Of a stretch of DNA of 64,000 nt, positions 33,792-45,643 are shown in pieces. The first letter of the stretch is position 1. The number at the start of each line of letters is the position of its first letter. A program made the position numbers and the translations under genes. This DNA comes from Hyphodiscus hymeniophilus (taxonomy: Eukaryota; Ascomycota; Leotiomycetes; Helotiales; Hyphodiscaceae). The stretch is taken from assembly GCA_016508695.1 (NCBI GenBank), contig VNKQ01000005.1, positions 62,001-126,000 of the forward strand, in the 5' to 3' direction. Under the pieces are notes generated by a model. That model did no database searches. It saw nothing but the letters and a program-made list of their open reading frames with translations, and was not told where the DNA came from.

Positions 33792-35094
33792 TCACGCGCT
33801 GCAGAGTTCTTCCGGGTTAACATTCAGTATCCCCCAAGCCTCCAGTCTACCAAGATCCCACATCACGTACGCCCATTTCCTTAAAGGCTCCTTGTGTTCC
33901 TCGAAGTACAGCACGTATACCTTCTGATGTGTCGCCCAGGGCCAGGCGGCATTTGGGCCACCAACGAGACTATCATCTTCGAAAAGAAGCTCATCTCCAT
34001 TCTCGGCAGCAGTATAAGTATCGGTCGGGTACACCCAGTCGTACGGATCCTCTTCCAAAGCTTCTGTAAGGAACTCACGGTCACAAAAGATATTGCCATC
34101 AAAAATAGAAGCTTTTTGCACGGCAGAAGATACGTTGAGCAATCGGCATAAGAACTGGAGACCGAGAGACATGAGGTATCCTGTGTTTTGTTTTTGCCAA
34201 TATTCTGTAGAAAAGGTTAGTCAATTGACAATTTTAGAAGATAAAGAATCACCCACCATCTTGTAGGTCTTTTTTAGGACAAAGTTTAGAAAGTTCAAAG
34301 GAACTCTCCCGGAGAATCTCCTGATGACGTCTGATGATATAGTCACGAATACAAGCTATCTCCTCGACCTCCCAGGCTTTGAAAATGGAGAGAAACAGTA
34401 AGCTTTGATCCATGGCATCAAAACACGATCGGGATTTTGGTGGAAGTTGTATATCAAAAGGCTCGGTGAATAAGACGCGGAACAGCTCGAAACGGTAGAG
34501 AGCTCGGTAGATGCGGCGTTTCTCGCTGCTAGACAGAGATCCAAGACATTCGATCCCCTTTCCTGTTACTGGATGAACAGATAGTGTCGCCTTGCAGAAA
34601 TCGAAGGTTATTTGAGTGACCACGGAATGGAGGCGCGACAAAGATTCCAGAGTCCCAATGTCTATTGAGTCGCACGTGTCTAACGAAGATAAACTTCGTT
34701 CCGCTTTATATTGTAAAATGAAAGATTTCACACTTTCCTTCCACGAAACATATCCATCGAATCCAATTTGGGAAGCTTTATAGACAGCCAGAGCATCCGA
34801 AAGAACCTGTGCTCCCATATCGCGAAGCAATACCGTTGAGAGTATGGCCTTTCGCTCATCCAGGTAGACTTTGTGATACAGTGGCGACGATCGAACTAGC
34901 GTTTGCAGAACAAGAATATTTGGCGCAGAATAAAGAATTGATGCCTTGAGTTCGGCGGGCAGCTGGTCAAGGCTTGCATTCCTTGGGGTCGCAGCAGTTG
35001 ATTGCGGTTCTGTGGGTTTGAAGTCGGCATGGGTTTCTGTTGTTTCGGTCACACCATTTTCAGAGATACTCAGACGGGTGATTCCACTCTGCAT
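33792..35094 (-). CDS. F-box-like hypothetical protein
   Basis: No enzyme motif is recognised. Exons 35094-34257 and 34204-33792 (transcription order, 52-nt intron) give 416 residues. After a Thr/Pro/Ser-rich leader of about 40 residues, LDQLPAELKASILYSAPNIL and LQTLVRSSPLYHKVY have the hydrophobic pattern of a fungal F-box. The rest is mainly helical (RRIYRALYRFELFRVLF). The junction DEYWQKQNTGYLMSLGLQFL is smooth. The C-terminal exon has an acidic loop (ENGDELLFEDDSLVGGPNAA) and ends in a WGILNVNPEELCSA segment. The large helical body resembles the expanded families of Leotiomycete hypothetical proteins. A substrate-adaptor role for an SCF ligase is inferred only from the F-box-like start. 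Confidence 0.75.
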
Positions 35095-35628
35095 CTTGAT
35101 GATTATATATTATGTCGATTTCGTACGGTGTAATATCAAAAAGTTGTAGCTGACAACTGGAAGAAATGAGCCGTTAAAGTGAAGGAAGTGAGTGATCAAA
35201 GTATCCCGACCTGAGCCCCGCATTGCCCCCCACCTCGGCGTTAAATGCAGTAGAAGGCACTCAACCGCCCACGCTAGGAACACCAAAAAGCTGAACATTT
35301 TAGTGATGGTTTATTTAAGACAAAGACATCGAGGTGATCAATTGGGAAGTTTAAATACTGGTTGTATCTGAATCACGCAGCACTGGATCACATTTAGATC
35401 ATGGAGCTTGAGAAGTTATTGTATAAAGTAGCACTCGCTTCTAATCACCAGAATGATTGATGGTCGTTGCTACTCGGAAAGAAGCTCACCAAACTGACAT
35501 AGGATGTCATTGAGTCCCATGTCGTGCGTCAGTCCTTGAGTTTGGACAAGGAACAGCACGTCACTCATGAACGTCCATGAAACTGTGACAAGGTACGAAA
35601 TCTTTCACTTGACCGATAGCATGACTAT
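35095..35628. other. Intergenic
   Basis: 534 bases between two minus-strand genes. No gene or repeat was recognised. Confidence 0.5.
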
Positions 35629-37179
35629 CTAGTCTCTGTGAGTTTCCGGCTTTGGCACAAATGCCCAAGTGACGCCCATGAGAACAATCAAGCCAGCTAC
35701 AATTGGTTGAAGCACCTTGACTCCTGCATGCGACGCAATAAGACCAATTAAGGAGGGGAAGACTGCTCCCCCAGCCTGTGCAATCACAAAAACTAGACCT
35801 ATTATCGTCAGCTTTGTGATCGAGGACGGCGTCACCAATACCTACCAAGTGCAGCAGGCTGAACTTCCTTCGGGAACAGCCTGGATGCGACTGAGACTCC
35901 CTGATTAATTGTCAACTTTTCAATCCCATGAATCTATGATCTAGTAGTGGCAGACTTACAGCTGCGAAAGCAGGCCCGAGGAGGAAGCCCATCAAGCTGA
36001 AAGCCACAGCGCTCGAAATTATATTAGGCACCAACCAGAAAACTAGTTGCATTGCGAAGCACAGCACAGCATAGATCGAGAGCATGCGCCGCTCCCCATA
36101 TCGATGAGTGGGCTCAGCTAGAATCACTCTACCTAAAAACGCCCCTCCGTAGTAGCCAGAAGGGACATAACCCATCGTCGCAAGGTTTCCATGACGGACA
36201 CTGACGAGGTACTGAACGACCCACCCTGGATACAATGTCTTTAGCTCTGAGCCACTTGGGGAAAAAGGTGGATTTTTACCTCCTGCAGCAAAAGACACAC
36301 CTAAATAGACGAAGTAGAAGCAGCTGATGATCCAGAGGTTGCGAAGTTTCAGCACTTGGCGTACTTCATTCATGGCACTGCTATTTCGTCCGGTTGTATT
36401 CTCAACCGATCCATCATCCGGCCCCTTTCGAATGAAAGTGACAGATCTCCAAAAGGCCGCGATGACAGACGTGAGGTTCAGTGCGCTCATGCCTAAAGGG
36501 AATAGGTAGAATAACATCCATCTGGGGGGATCTGCAGAAGCAATAGCTGTCGCAACAAATGGTGAGACTAAACATCCAAAGCCATACATTGCATGTATAA
36601 ACCCGAGCCATCTGTGCGCGGTCTTGACAGAGCTGACGAAAGTATTGGCATGGGAGTCTTGATATGCTTGGCCAAGGCCAGTAATGAAAAACGTCACCGC
36701 AAAGAGGCCAAACGGAGGTTGCCATGCGCGGAGGGACTGAGATAGAAGCTGGAGTGTCGCTCCAATAGAAAGAAGGGCTCCGAGACCAAAGAATTTGGGC
36801 GCATGGCTGTTTGTGAGAGCTGCGACGAGCCACCCCAAGAATGTTGTGAAGTACCTTGGTAAGAAGAGTCAGCTCTAGCTGTGTGTAGAAGGGGTTTCTC
36901 GAGAAAAGTGTTGGTGGCTTACAGAATTGCGATGGATGAAGTACCTATATTATATTCTCTCAACATATATGGCAACAAAGCCCCCATGCTTCCATCGTTT
37001 ATTCCAGCAACAAAGAAAGAGAATCCAGCACTGAAGAGTTTCCAAGTCTGTTTGGGGTCGACTTCCGGCTGAGGAGACTCCGGGAAAATACCCGAGCTAT
37101 CTGGCTCCGCATGCTGGACCGAAAGGTTCTCTTGTCTATGAATCTGTAGTTCAATGTCTCCCTGCTTCGACGCAGCCAT
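35629..37179 (-). CDS. Major facilitator superfamily transporter
   Basis: A polytopic plasma-membrane or organelle transporter. Exons in transcription order: 37179-36923, 36854-36280, 36225-35960, 35900-35846 and 35798-35629, giving 440 residues. The N-terminal tail of about 45 residues is polar. The first helix contains SAGFSFFVAGINDGSMGALL, and NDGSxGxLxP is characteristic of the fungal MFS group that includes yeast Bsc6-like proteins. Later helices include GLFAVTFFITGLGQAYQDSH, YVPSGYYGGAFLGRV with the GR of a conserved loop, and AQAGGAVFPSLIGLIASHAG. One 54-nt intron (36279-36226) is a multiple of three and has no stop, so retention would add 18 residues; splicing gives the family-like AAGGWVVQYL. 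Exon 4 is only 55 nt. The substrate cannot be deduced. Confidence 0.88.
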
Positions 37180-37937
37180 TCTGATATTGCAAAACGCTGT
37201 AGAGTATCACCTGAGAAACGGCGGGGATGTGGGAGAGTCAGTCAGCTTCGGGAGGCGGAGTACGTCTGAAGTAATCAAAATGTTGAAAAGGAGAGTTACA
37301 TTTAGTCTTCTTGCACAACAGAGGGCCCATGTTTATATCATGTAGTAGTTGGGATGATCGTTATTCAAACATCTGTCACCGGTTGAATCGCGGCACGCGG
37401 GTTTCACGCTTTCCCCGGAAGAACTTCGGCAGACGGCTCCCCGGCCCGTGGCCTCAGAGTCCGGGAATCCGCATGAAGGGCATCAACTAATCCCCTTCAG
37501 CTTGATTTTCTTCATACAAGCGAGGCATATGTTAAACTCATGGGCTATCTTCGCATGCGGGGGTCTAGGGTATAAAAGTAGGACTCGAAAGTTCTCCTAT
37601 TTGATTTGACTATCCGTACCATGGTGCAGAGTGCCACAGTTCCAAAGATATTTGATTTGTTTACAATTTCTTTCCTTTTCGAGACGTTTGATAAGGTGGA
37701 CTGCCAAATCTCTCAGGCTGATATAATTGCCAGATGAATAGTTTCCAGAATGTGTGTTATCTCCTGCAAATAGCAGGATCCAAGGCAAGGCTACTCTCCA
37801 ACTTCCCAATATCGTGGCGTTTCTCACCGTTCTCTTGTCAAACTCGACAAACTTGTTGCATGAAATTACTCTTCGGGTACCAAAACAGTCGAACTTGGTA
37901 TGATCAGAAGGAAGGCTCTTAAAAAGCAAGGCATCAC
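37180..37937. other. Intergenic, MFS promoter region
   Basis: 758 bases between two minus-strand genes. No gene is supported. A TATAAAAG-like string near 37571 points the wrong way for both neighbours. Confidence 0.5.
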
Positions 37938-39167
37938 TTACGCGCTTTCTCCATTGTCCTTCTCCTCTCCCTCTCTCTCTCCCACCTTCCACTTTTCCAC
38001 ATCAATGACCTGCCTTCCCTGCCAGTCCTTCATTCCCTTAGCTAAATTATTTCTAGTCCTGAGCTGGAACCAATGTGGCATGCCTCGGAAGAATGTGAAA
38101 ACGCTACCAAAGCCCGGGATAATGACTTGTCCACTTCGTCCAGTCAGAACTTGATTCACAATCGCTTCAGCGACCGTCTCTGGCTCTAGCGAAGGGACAA
38201 GGAAGCTATTGTCGTTGTTAAAGCCTTGGAACAGAGGGGTCTTGGTATAGCCCTGGTTGACGACCACAGTGCGGACTTTCGGCGCACTGTACCGGGTCTT
38301 TAGCTCAGCGGTCAATCCTTCGTGGAAGGAGAGAGACGCCGCTTTGGAGGCAGCATAGTCGGTCATATTTGGAGCTGTGACATATGCTGCTAACGAGGCA
38401 ACTGTGACAATCATGCCATGGTTGCGGCGCACCATACTTGGTACAAATTCCTTCGCCATCCAGTAATGTGCCAATGTATTCACGTCGAATGTAAAGCGGA
38501 CGTCTTTCTCCGTCGCATCCAGAATATCCTTGCCACGAACCACTCCAGCGTTGTTTATGATAATAGTAGGCTTACCGACATCTTTGCGGATCTGAGTTGC
38601 GGTGGTTGCAATGAGGGATGGGGAGGTAATATCGCACTTGTAATAGAAAACATTATTGGCTGTTCAATTTGATCAGCTTCAATCTCATGTTATTTGGTGC
38701 TTGCAGGTGATAAAGAACTTACGTGCGTCGAATGTCATAGGTATAACATCCATCACAACCACTTTGATCGACCTCTCAGCCAGTAACCTGACGACATAGC
38801 CACCAATTCCCCCAGCGCCACCCGTAATCAGCACAATCTCCTTCTCCCAATCGTACACATCTTTCGACCAGTTGTTAAGAAGCCCTGTATCAAAGTAGCC
38901 CGAGAGCCAGCGCACAAGACCAAGGTAGAACAGTGTCTGGATTCGAGTATAGGCCGTATGGTGCAGGATGGAGAGGTCAGAGCCCTTCTTTGTGTGACGG
39001 GCCGCGAGGATGAAGAGGAGGGGGAAGAATGGGTTCAGAGCTGTCTTTTTGATGAAGCGACCAACGGGATCGCTTGTTATACCTGAAAAGGGCGTTAGTT
39101 TGGTTGACAGTGGCAGGTGAGGGGATTAAGTACCTTCGCGCGGAATCCAGCCGTTGTGCATAGGCAT
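37938..39167 (-). CDS. Membrane-associated short-chain dehydrogenase (retinol dehydrogenase 10/16C-like)
   Basis: A lipid-associated SDR. Exons in transcription order: 39167-39134, 39082-38723 and 38659-37938, giving 371 residues. The N-terminal 80 residues hold a hydrophobic stretch (NPFFPLLFILAARH) and a second near TLFYLGLVRWLSGYF, placing the enzyme at a membrane such as ER or lipid droplets, as for SDR16C proteins. The dinucleotide motif is VLITGGAGGIGGYVVRLL, then TIIINNAGVVRGKDI, and the active site is YAASKAASLSFHEGL. VVVNQGYTKTPLF follows the catalytic helix. The C-terminal 15 residues are Glu/Lys-rich. The introns (51 and 63 nt) restore phase; the first has a perfect CTAAC branch site. 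The substrate (sterol, fatty aldehyde or polyisoprenoid) is unknown. Confidence 0.9.
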
Positions 39168-39980
39168 GATGGATGATTATATGGTTCTGCTGTCAGGCTT
39201 GAATTGAGGGACAGGTGGGATGAGGTAAGATGGTAAGAGAAAGGGCGGAGTGAGATGATAAGAGAGGGCGAAAGTAGGAACCTAGGAAACGAGATTCATG
39301 GCCGTCCATTCGGGAAGACATCTGCACAGAGTTGTACCCCTGGTGGTCCATTTCCCCACCACACTCCCCCTCCGTTTTCCGTATGCATGCAGTTGAACCG
39401 AGGGATTAGCGAACGCGGGGTGATATAGTCTAGTCTAACTCTATTAGGGAATTTCTAAATCTTCTTGTCTCGACTGGGCAGTAAATTCACCGCACTAACG
39501 AGTCGGAGGGAAATCGAGTCGGATTGATCGGTTTGGGTCTTTGAATGAAGCACAAAGCCATGCCGGAGCACTTGCACCCTCGATCTTGTAAAACTCTGCA
39601 GGTTTTTTGAGGAGGTCGAGCACCATGAACATGAAGGATTCATATGTCTACTGGCTATGCAGTTGTTTTCAAAAGCACTGGAAATGGAAATCTGGGGTCG
39701 TGGACAGATATTATAGATGACCTCGGTTCTTTGGTGCAACATCCAGCACAGCGTACAAAGAGGGTCTTAATTCGCTCAGCGATGATACCCAACAAGCAAA
39801 GGACGAAGCCAAAGTTTGCAACAAAGACGAAACGGTAAAAAAGTGATATAAGACTTCCATCGGACTCCGAAAGCCACTAGGCGAAAGTATATAAATACTC
39901 AATGAACCGACAGCTTTGTAGTGTGACAATGACAACACGTTCCAACCATGGTATCTCCAATACCAGTAGTACTGGAGTAT
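39168..39980. other. Intergenic
   Basis: About 810 bases: SDR promoter and 3' flank of the GPI-protein gene. No gene or repeat was recognised. Confidence 0.5.
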
Positions 39981-40827
39981 CTACAATGCAAACATCAAAG
40001 TAAAACTTGCAATCCATATCCAATGAACAGCAGTTCTCCATTCCACCATTGAACCAGCTCCGATACCACTTCCCGAGCCCTTCCCATTGCTTGTATCCAA
40101 TGCACTTCCAGGTATTCGCGAAAAGTTATTTGCCGAAGCATTCAACGCATTTTGAGTCAGGAGATTGTTGTTCAGAGAATTGCAGGAGGGTCTCGAGTCG
40201 TTCGCAGAGATCTCATTCGTGACCTCTATCGGAAGGTCGAAGATCGTATACATGTTCGTACCATTGAGCTTGAAATTTTGGCGAATGGAGATCTACGAAC
40301 CATTAGTACTTTGACAGAGTAACCAAACAGTTACAAATACCCACATTGTAAGCACCTCGAGAACTATTATCTCCAGATAAAGCAGGCCCGTTCCCTACCA
40401 AACAATCCGGCCACACCCAATTCACATGCTTGACTGTGCTGCTTGGCTCCTGCTCCATTATCTCTCCCAAGCTCGCATTCCCCGCCGTAGCTGTGCCATT
40501 CGAGATCGTGAAGTTCTTGCCAGTCGTGTAGCTCGAGAGGAAAATCGTGATGTTGTAAATCTCAGTTGGCGAGTTGGAAGGATAGGGAGGCAGCTGGAGC
40601 TGGCCATCGGATGTTACGTCGAGAGCAACTTGCAGGAAGTCTGTTACTGTCAGCAGGCTCGGCGAAGATCCAACTAGAGAGGACTCACCACCACCCAAAG
40701 GCGTGTTTGGCTGCGGCGCATCAACTATTGCGATCCCAGGGGTGTAGATTTGTCCGTTGACAATCTGCTGTGCCGTCACAGCTCTTCCAAGCAGACTCAA
40801 TGCTAGAATTTCGTGATAACAGAACAT
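39981..40827 (-). CDS. Secreted, probably GPI-anchored protein of unknown function
   Basis: Exons in transcription order: 40827-40689, 40640-40345 and 40292-39981, giving 248 residues. The signal peptide is MFCYHEILALSLLGRAVTAQ. The mature start, IVNGQIYTPGIAIVDAPQPN followed by TPLGG, matches a recurrent family of uncharacterised fungal surface proteins. Many N-glycosylation sequons are visible (NITIF, NFTIS, NGTAT, NASLG, NDSRP). The C-terminus has a Ser/Gly-rich spacer (SNGKGSGSGIGAGS) then a hydrophobic tail (WIWIASFTLMFAL), the pattern of a GPI-anchor signal. Intron 1 has two candidate acceptors 6 nt apart (AG at 40648-40647 and 40642-40641). The second gives GGDFLQVALDV and is preferred. 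Without splicing the frame also stays open. Cell-wall or plasma-membrane location is inferred. Confidence 0.8.
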
Positions 40828-41321
40828 TGCGAGGTTGGTAGTGATGAATTTGAGCAACTAAAATCGAGGAAAGAGAAGGAACATCATGGAGAGAAAGTTG
40901 GAAAGGTGGGAAGGCGGCGCAATGAGTTGTTTGATAACGGCATGATATTATATGGTATAAGCAAACTCACTGGGCATATGATCTCCGTGTAATAATATGC
41001 GATCTAGGTTGGGATATACGATCTCTTTCTAGTCGGCAAATCAGGATCTGGAGATTAATTGATGAAGCTGAAAGTGTATCAATTAGATTGCTACCCACCT
41101 TTGAGTTTGCCACCAGCCTTGCTCCCAAGGCCTTAAAACAAGTCACGTGACTAAACACACTTCACCTTTTCCCAAGATGCTAGTCACATCTTAACTCCTC
41201 CTCCATAACCCAATACGACTCTGGCTTGCAAAGCTTACAGTATGTGTGTAATAACTCAGCAATGACAGGATCTCCATCACAATTCTGGGTCCGGGCCGTC
41301 ATCTGGCGAGCTTGAATAGCT
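40828..41321. promoter_or_regulatory. Divergent intergenic promoter region
   Basis: 494 bases between the start codons of the GPI-protein gene (minus) and the pseudouridine-catabolism gene (plus). It contains a CACGTGAC-type string near 41144 (seen as TCACGTGACT), which can be a bHLH/E-box-like site; its use is not shown. Confidence 0.45.
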
Positions 41322-44300
41322 ATGGGGTTTACATCACGACTTGCAAGAAACTCGAGTGGAATTAAAGGATCAAGACTCCACGCTAGAGGAGAAAGATGGA
41401 CCTATCCGTCGCATCACCCCAATATTAGGCCGACAAAATGGCTGAGACCGTCGCTGAGCTACGTACCCAGGAAGTCTTTCTCTCACGATACCGTTGACCG
41501 AAGACTTACCCCCAGACGCGACTACGGGGATTGGTGTTTTGATATTCATCCAGAGGTGAGAGACGCTATACATTCAGGAAACCCTGTTGTAGCGCTGGAA
41601 ACGACAATCTATACCCACGGATTTCCTTATCCCGACAATGTCGCTCTAGCCCAGGATCTAGAATCAATCGTACGACAAAATGGCGGCGTTCCTGCAACTA
41701 TTGGGGTATTGGAAGGCGTGGCAAAGGTTGGAATGACCACGGAGGAGTTGGTGCGCATTACAGCCGCTGCGAACAATCCAGAAACTATGAAAGTCTCGAG
41801 AAGAGATCTCCCATATATCCTTGGTCTCGTAAGTCTTGTTGCCTATGTCTACCCTCTCACTGTATCTTCCCAGCATCAACTCATTCCCTAGATGCTTCGG
41901 GCTCCCTATGAAAGAATACTTAAGATCATCTAGGGACTTGCTGGCCGCAAACTCAGTGGAGGCACCACAATCGCGGGTACCATGATGCTTGCTCATAGAG
42001 CTGGTATCAAAGTCTTTGGGACAGGAGGTCTCGGAGGTGTTCATCGTGGTGGGCAGGATACTATGGATATCTCTGCCGATCTTACAGAACTTGGTAGGAC
42101 TCCCGTTGCTGTCATCAGTAGTGGCTGCAAGAGCTTTCTCGACCTCCGCCGGACGCTGGAGTATCTGGAAACCCAAGGGGCGGGCGTGTTTACCTTCGCC
42201 GATGGCCGCACGGGCGACATTGAGTTCCCAGCGTTCTACACTCGGGATAGCGGGGTTAGAAGCCCAATGGTAGTTCGAAACGAAAAAGAAGCTGCCGCAA
42301 TGATATGTATGTTGGTTGTTCTTAGCTTCCAGGTCGGATCACTAATGAAGACAAGTGTCGCAGTCTCACTTCCGTAGATCTTCCGGGCTACTATTCGCAA
42401 ATCCCATCCCAGAGGAATACTCAATTCCTAAGAGCGAGATTGATTCGGCCATCGATCAGGCCGTTGACGAGGCCGCTGAGCAGGGGTTTCATGGACACTC
42501 AAATACACCGTTCATTCTGGCCAGAATTAAGGAACTCACCAAAGGGAATAGCATTCCTGCCAATAGAGCTCTGATAGAGTCAAATGTCGCAGTAGCAACG
42601 AGGGTCGCCGTGGAACTTTCACGCATGGCCTTAGATCGTGGTGCCTATGCCGAGAGATCGGAGTAAGTCAAATGGCCTCACTACACATACCGAAAGCACT
42701 GCTCAGTTACATTAGTTACGGCAATGATGGAAATTCCGCCGTGTTTTTTACACCCATGCTAAAAGCGGCCCCTATCAAAGAGAAGGCACGTTCGCTCCAG
42801 ATACCTGCGACTAAGGCGCCTATCGACAAGAAGTCGGATCTGCCTCAGACGCCTACGACTAAATCTCAAGTAAGAGCTTCCCCTTCCTACAAATATTGAG
42901 TTGCCGACTCTACATTTTCCTTTTCTCGAACATGTCCATTACAGCTGCAAAGTACTGAATGCATCAAGTATGGTCTACACAAAGCCGATATTATCGTATA
43001 CGGATCCATTGCTATGGATCTCTCTTGTAACTACGCGCCTTCGAGTCCACAGTTAGAGCCCTCCTCGAAGCTAGGAAGTACGGAATCCACAGAGATTATC
43101 ACACCCCAATTATATACTTCAAATGTTGCGACAATCAGCCCTTCGATAGGGGGCGTTGGGCATAACGTAGCCCTTGCAGCACATCGGGCCGGTCGGAACC
43201 TTTCTGTTAGCTTGTGCAGCTATGTCGCTGAAGACCTGTAAGTTGTCTATCTATCCTGAAAAAGCACGAAGCTGATCATGCTAGCACTGGGGCTGCTGTT
43301 CTCAAGGCTTTGGAAGAAGAAGGCTTAGGTACAAGGTTCGTGATGCCTTTGCCAGTTAATGAGGCTGTCGCAAGAGGACCTGCACCTGGCCCTTTCAATC
43401 GAACGGCACAATATGTGAGCATTAACGACGCCAAGAAAGGCCTGGTATTAGCTATGGCCGATATGAGCATATTTGAAAACGCTCCTCTCGCCACATATCT
43501 TCCTCTGCCAGAATCGAGCATCGAATCAAGAGGCAACCGCTGGACTGTTGTGGATGCAAATTGGTCTCCAAGCCGCATTCGACATCTGATGTCCAGATCA
43601 TCTGACAGAAAAGTTGCTTTCGAACCGGTGTCAGTGTCAAAATCTGCGCAGCTTTTCCAACCCCACACGCAGTCCTCAAATAATTTGGGGAGACACACTA
43701 CGGTAGATGTTTTCCCAAAGAACATCATCGATCTTGCAACACCAAATCAATTCGAACTAGCCGCGATGCATGCTTCCGCAAAAAAATACGAATTTTTCGA
43801 ATCTGATAGGTGGTGGCAAATCATCGACTCCCTTGGCATACCCAGCTCAGGCGCTCGAGACCGATTCGTTTCACTAACAAACCGTAAATTGACAGACGAA
43901 GGCATCCCTCTCCAGACCATTCAGCTACTCCCGTTCATACCTACCATCATCACTAAGCTCGGGGCTGAGGGCATACTGTTTACCAAGCTCCTTAAACCAA
44001 CGGACAATCGTTTGACTGATCCGGCATGTGCGCCGTACATCCTCTCGCGCACTTCGAATGGATCGACGGAGGTCGGGGGCGTCTACATGCGACTGTTCCC
44101 AGCGATTGAGAAAGTGGATGACGTCGTCAGCGTCAATGGTGTGGGTGATACTTTCTTAGGGGTATTAGTCGCTGGGCTAGCAAAAGGGATTGATATGGAG
44201 GAGATGATCGACGTTGCTCAGAGGGGGGCAGTGATGACGTTAAGAAGCCCAGAAGCTGTTAGCCCTCAATTAGGTGAGCTCAGCAATGTGCTTGCGAATA

Positions 44301-44362
44301 TGACGAATGAAGCTGCGGATACCGCTATGGATGAAGGTTTGATAGCCGCTGCAGGCCTTTGA
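41322..44362 (+). CDS. Bifunctional pseudouridine catabolism protein: PsuG-type glycosidase + PfkB-type kinase
   Basis: The two domains correspond to pseudouridine-5'-phosphate glycosidase, which cleaves the C-C bond to uracil and ribose-5-phosphate, and a PfkB-family pseudouridine kinase. Six exons: 41322-41828, 41934-42306, 42356-42662, 42707-42869, 42945-43237 and 43285-44362, giving 906 residues. The N-terminal ~65 residues are Arg/Ser-rich and could target mitochondria. The PsuG domain has GNPVVALETTIYTHGFPYP, NGGVPATIGVLEG, SGGTTIAGTMMLAHRAGIKV, FGTGGLGGVHRG and SGLLFANPIPEEYSIP. A Lys/Pro linker encoded by exon 4 leads to the kinase, with DIIVYGSIAMDLS, SIGGVGHNVALAAHRAG and the PfkB signature VNGVGDTFLGVLVAG. 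Both activities in one chain allow channelling. The fusion is known in fungi and animals. Splice sites at 42307 and 42663 are inferred from frame. Confidence 0.92.
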
Positions 44363-45643
44363 GCCCGGTCAGATATATTGGATACCAGGCATCAATAAGT
44401 CTCTTGAAGCTCTGCAAGGAATTCGCTGAAGATATTTAGAATGCAGCAGGAATCTGGGGCTGATTTCAAGACAAGACCCACATTGACCACTGACAACTTG
44501 ACAAGCTACTCCAGAACATGCACTGGACAAAGAGGTGATCTTGAACCGTCTTTAATGTCGACTTTCAATACCTGTGCCAGACTTCTCCTTTCATTGCCAT
44601 TGCTTGCTGGTCATAACATGACTTCTTGGCAATTCTCTGCTACAGAGCGATCTATTCAACTGAACCTGTGATTGCGGAAACTCAGGTCGATTCTTTCGGC
44701 ATCTGTGCGCAGAGAACCTTTACTTCTCTTCTGAGTATTAAATTGTTCACTCGAGCAATATCTGACTAAACCAGATGAGCATGTTGGTGCTATTGTTGCT
44801 ATGAGTTGTGAGGGTCACAGGGCGTTCACAGGGCATCCACAGAGTAATTATGTGGTGTTCAAAGGATGTCTAGCATGCAATATCTTGTATACATATCGCA
44901 CTGTCGACTTGAAGGCAATGTCAGTTCCTAATGTTATTGTCGATGTCGATTTCCAGTGCTACTGTCGATCTAATGTCGATGCCTCTGTCGGTGTTATTAT
45001 CGACATCGACAGCCCAAGCTCAACAACTCCACAAAAACCTCGACCAGCAGAAGGAAGGACGTACATAAATTTTGTTGTAGTTTGAGATGTTCCTGAACTT
45101 GTGATACGGGTTCTTGAAAAGGGTTGAAGAAGGAGTTGGTAAGGCTGAGATGGGATAGGATAGGATCGGTGCCTTGCGCCAATTTGATCCATCAGAGTTG
45201 AAATGATTTAAAGACGGGAGTATCGCAGCACAGACTAAGTAGTCGGAGAACGCGGACTGGGTGCAGTGTTGGAAGCCATGGCAACGATACCATGAGAAAT
45301 TATCATGAAACTGAATCTGGAAGCTACCTTCCGGCAGGAGGCACAATACGAGAAAAGAGAGAAGGGGATAGACAAGAGGTGATTCTGCGGAAACTGTCGA
45401 AGGAGTTAAAACCCGTAAGATGTCACGACATAACGGGAAGTCAATTAATCGCACGTGACATAATTATTCAGTCCTTTCTGATATGGCGTTTGCAGACAGG
45501 CACCAATCAATCTAAGCCATACATTATTTTAGAAGTGAGTTTTTCCGTTCCGAATATTAAAACTTACTCAGAATATATGCGCAGTCGATATCAAAATGGG
45601 ACCTAAACCACATGCTCCATAAGCAGCCCCAGTATCACAACAA
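44363..45643. other. Intergenic with GTCGAT-rich patch
   Basis: 1.28 kb without a supported gene. At about 44935-45015 the motif GTCGAT recurs irregularly and is followed by its reverse complement (ATCGACATCGAC), forming an imperfect repeat. An open frame of 94 codons over it is low in complexity and is not called. Confidence 0.5.

Noticed and set aside
37565..37580. TATA-box-like TATAAAAG
   Set aside because: On the plus strand it would drive transcription toward a minus-strand gene; no plus-strand gene follows.
44801..45085. 94-codon ORF over the GTCGAT-rich patch
   Set aside because: Although it has an ATG, the sequence is repeat-derived (VDVDF, IIDIDS) and no family fits.
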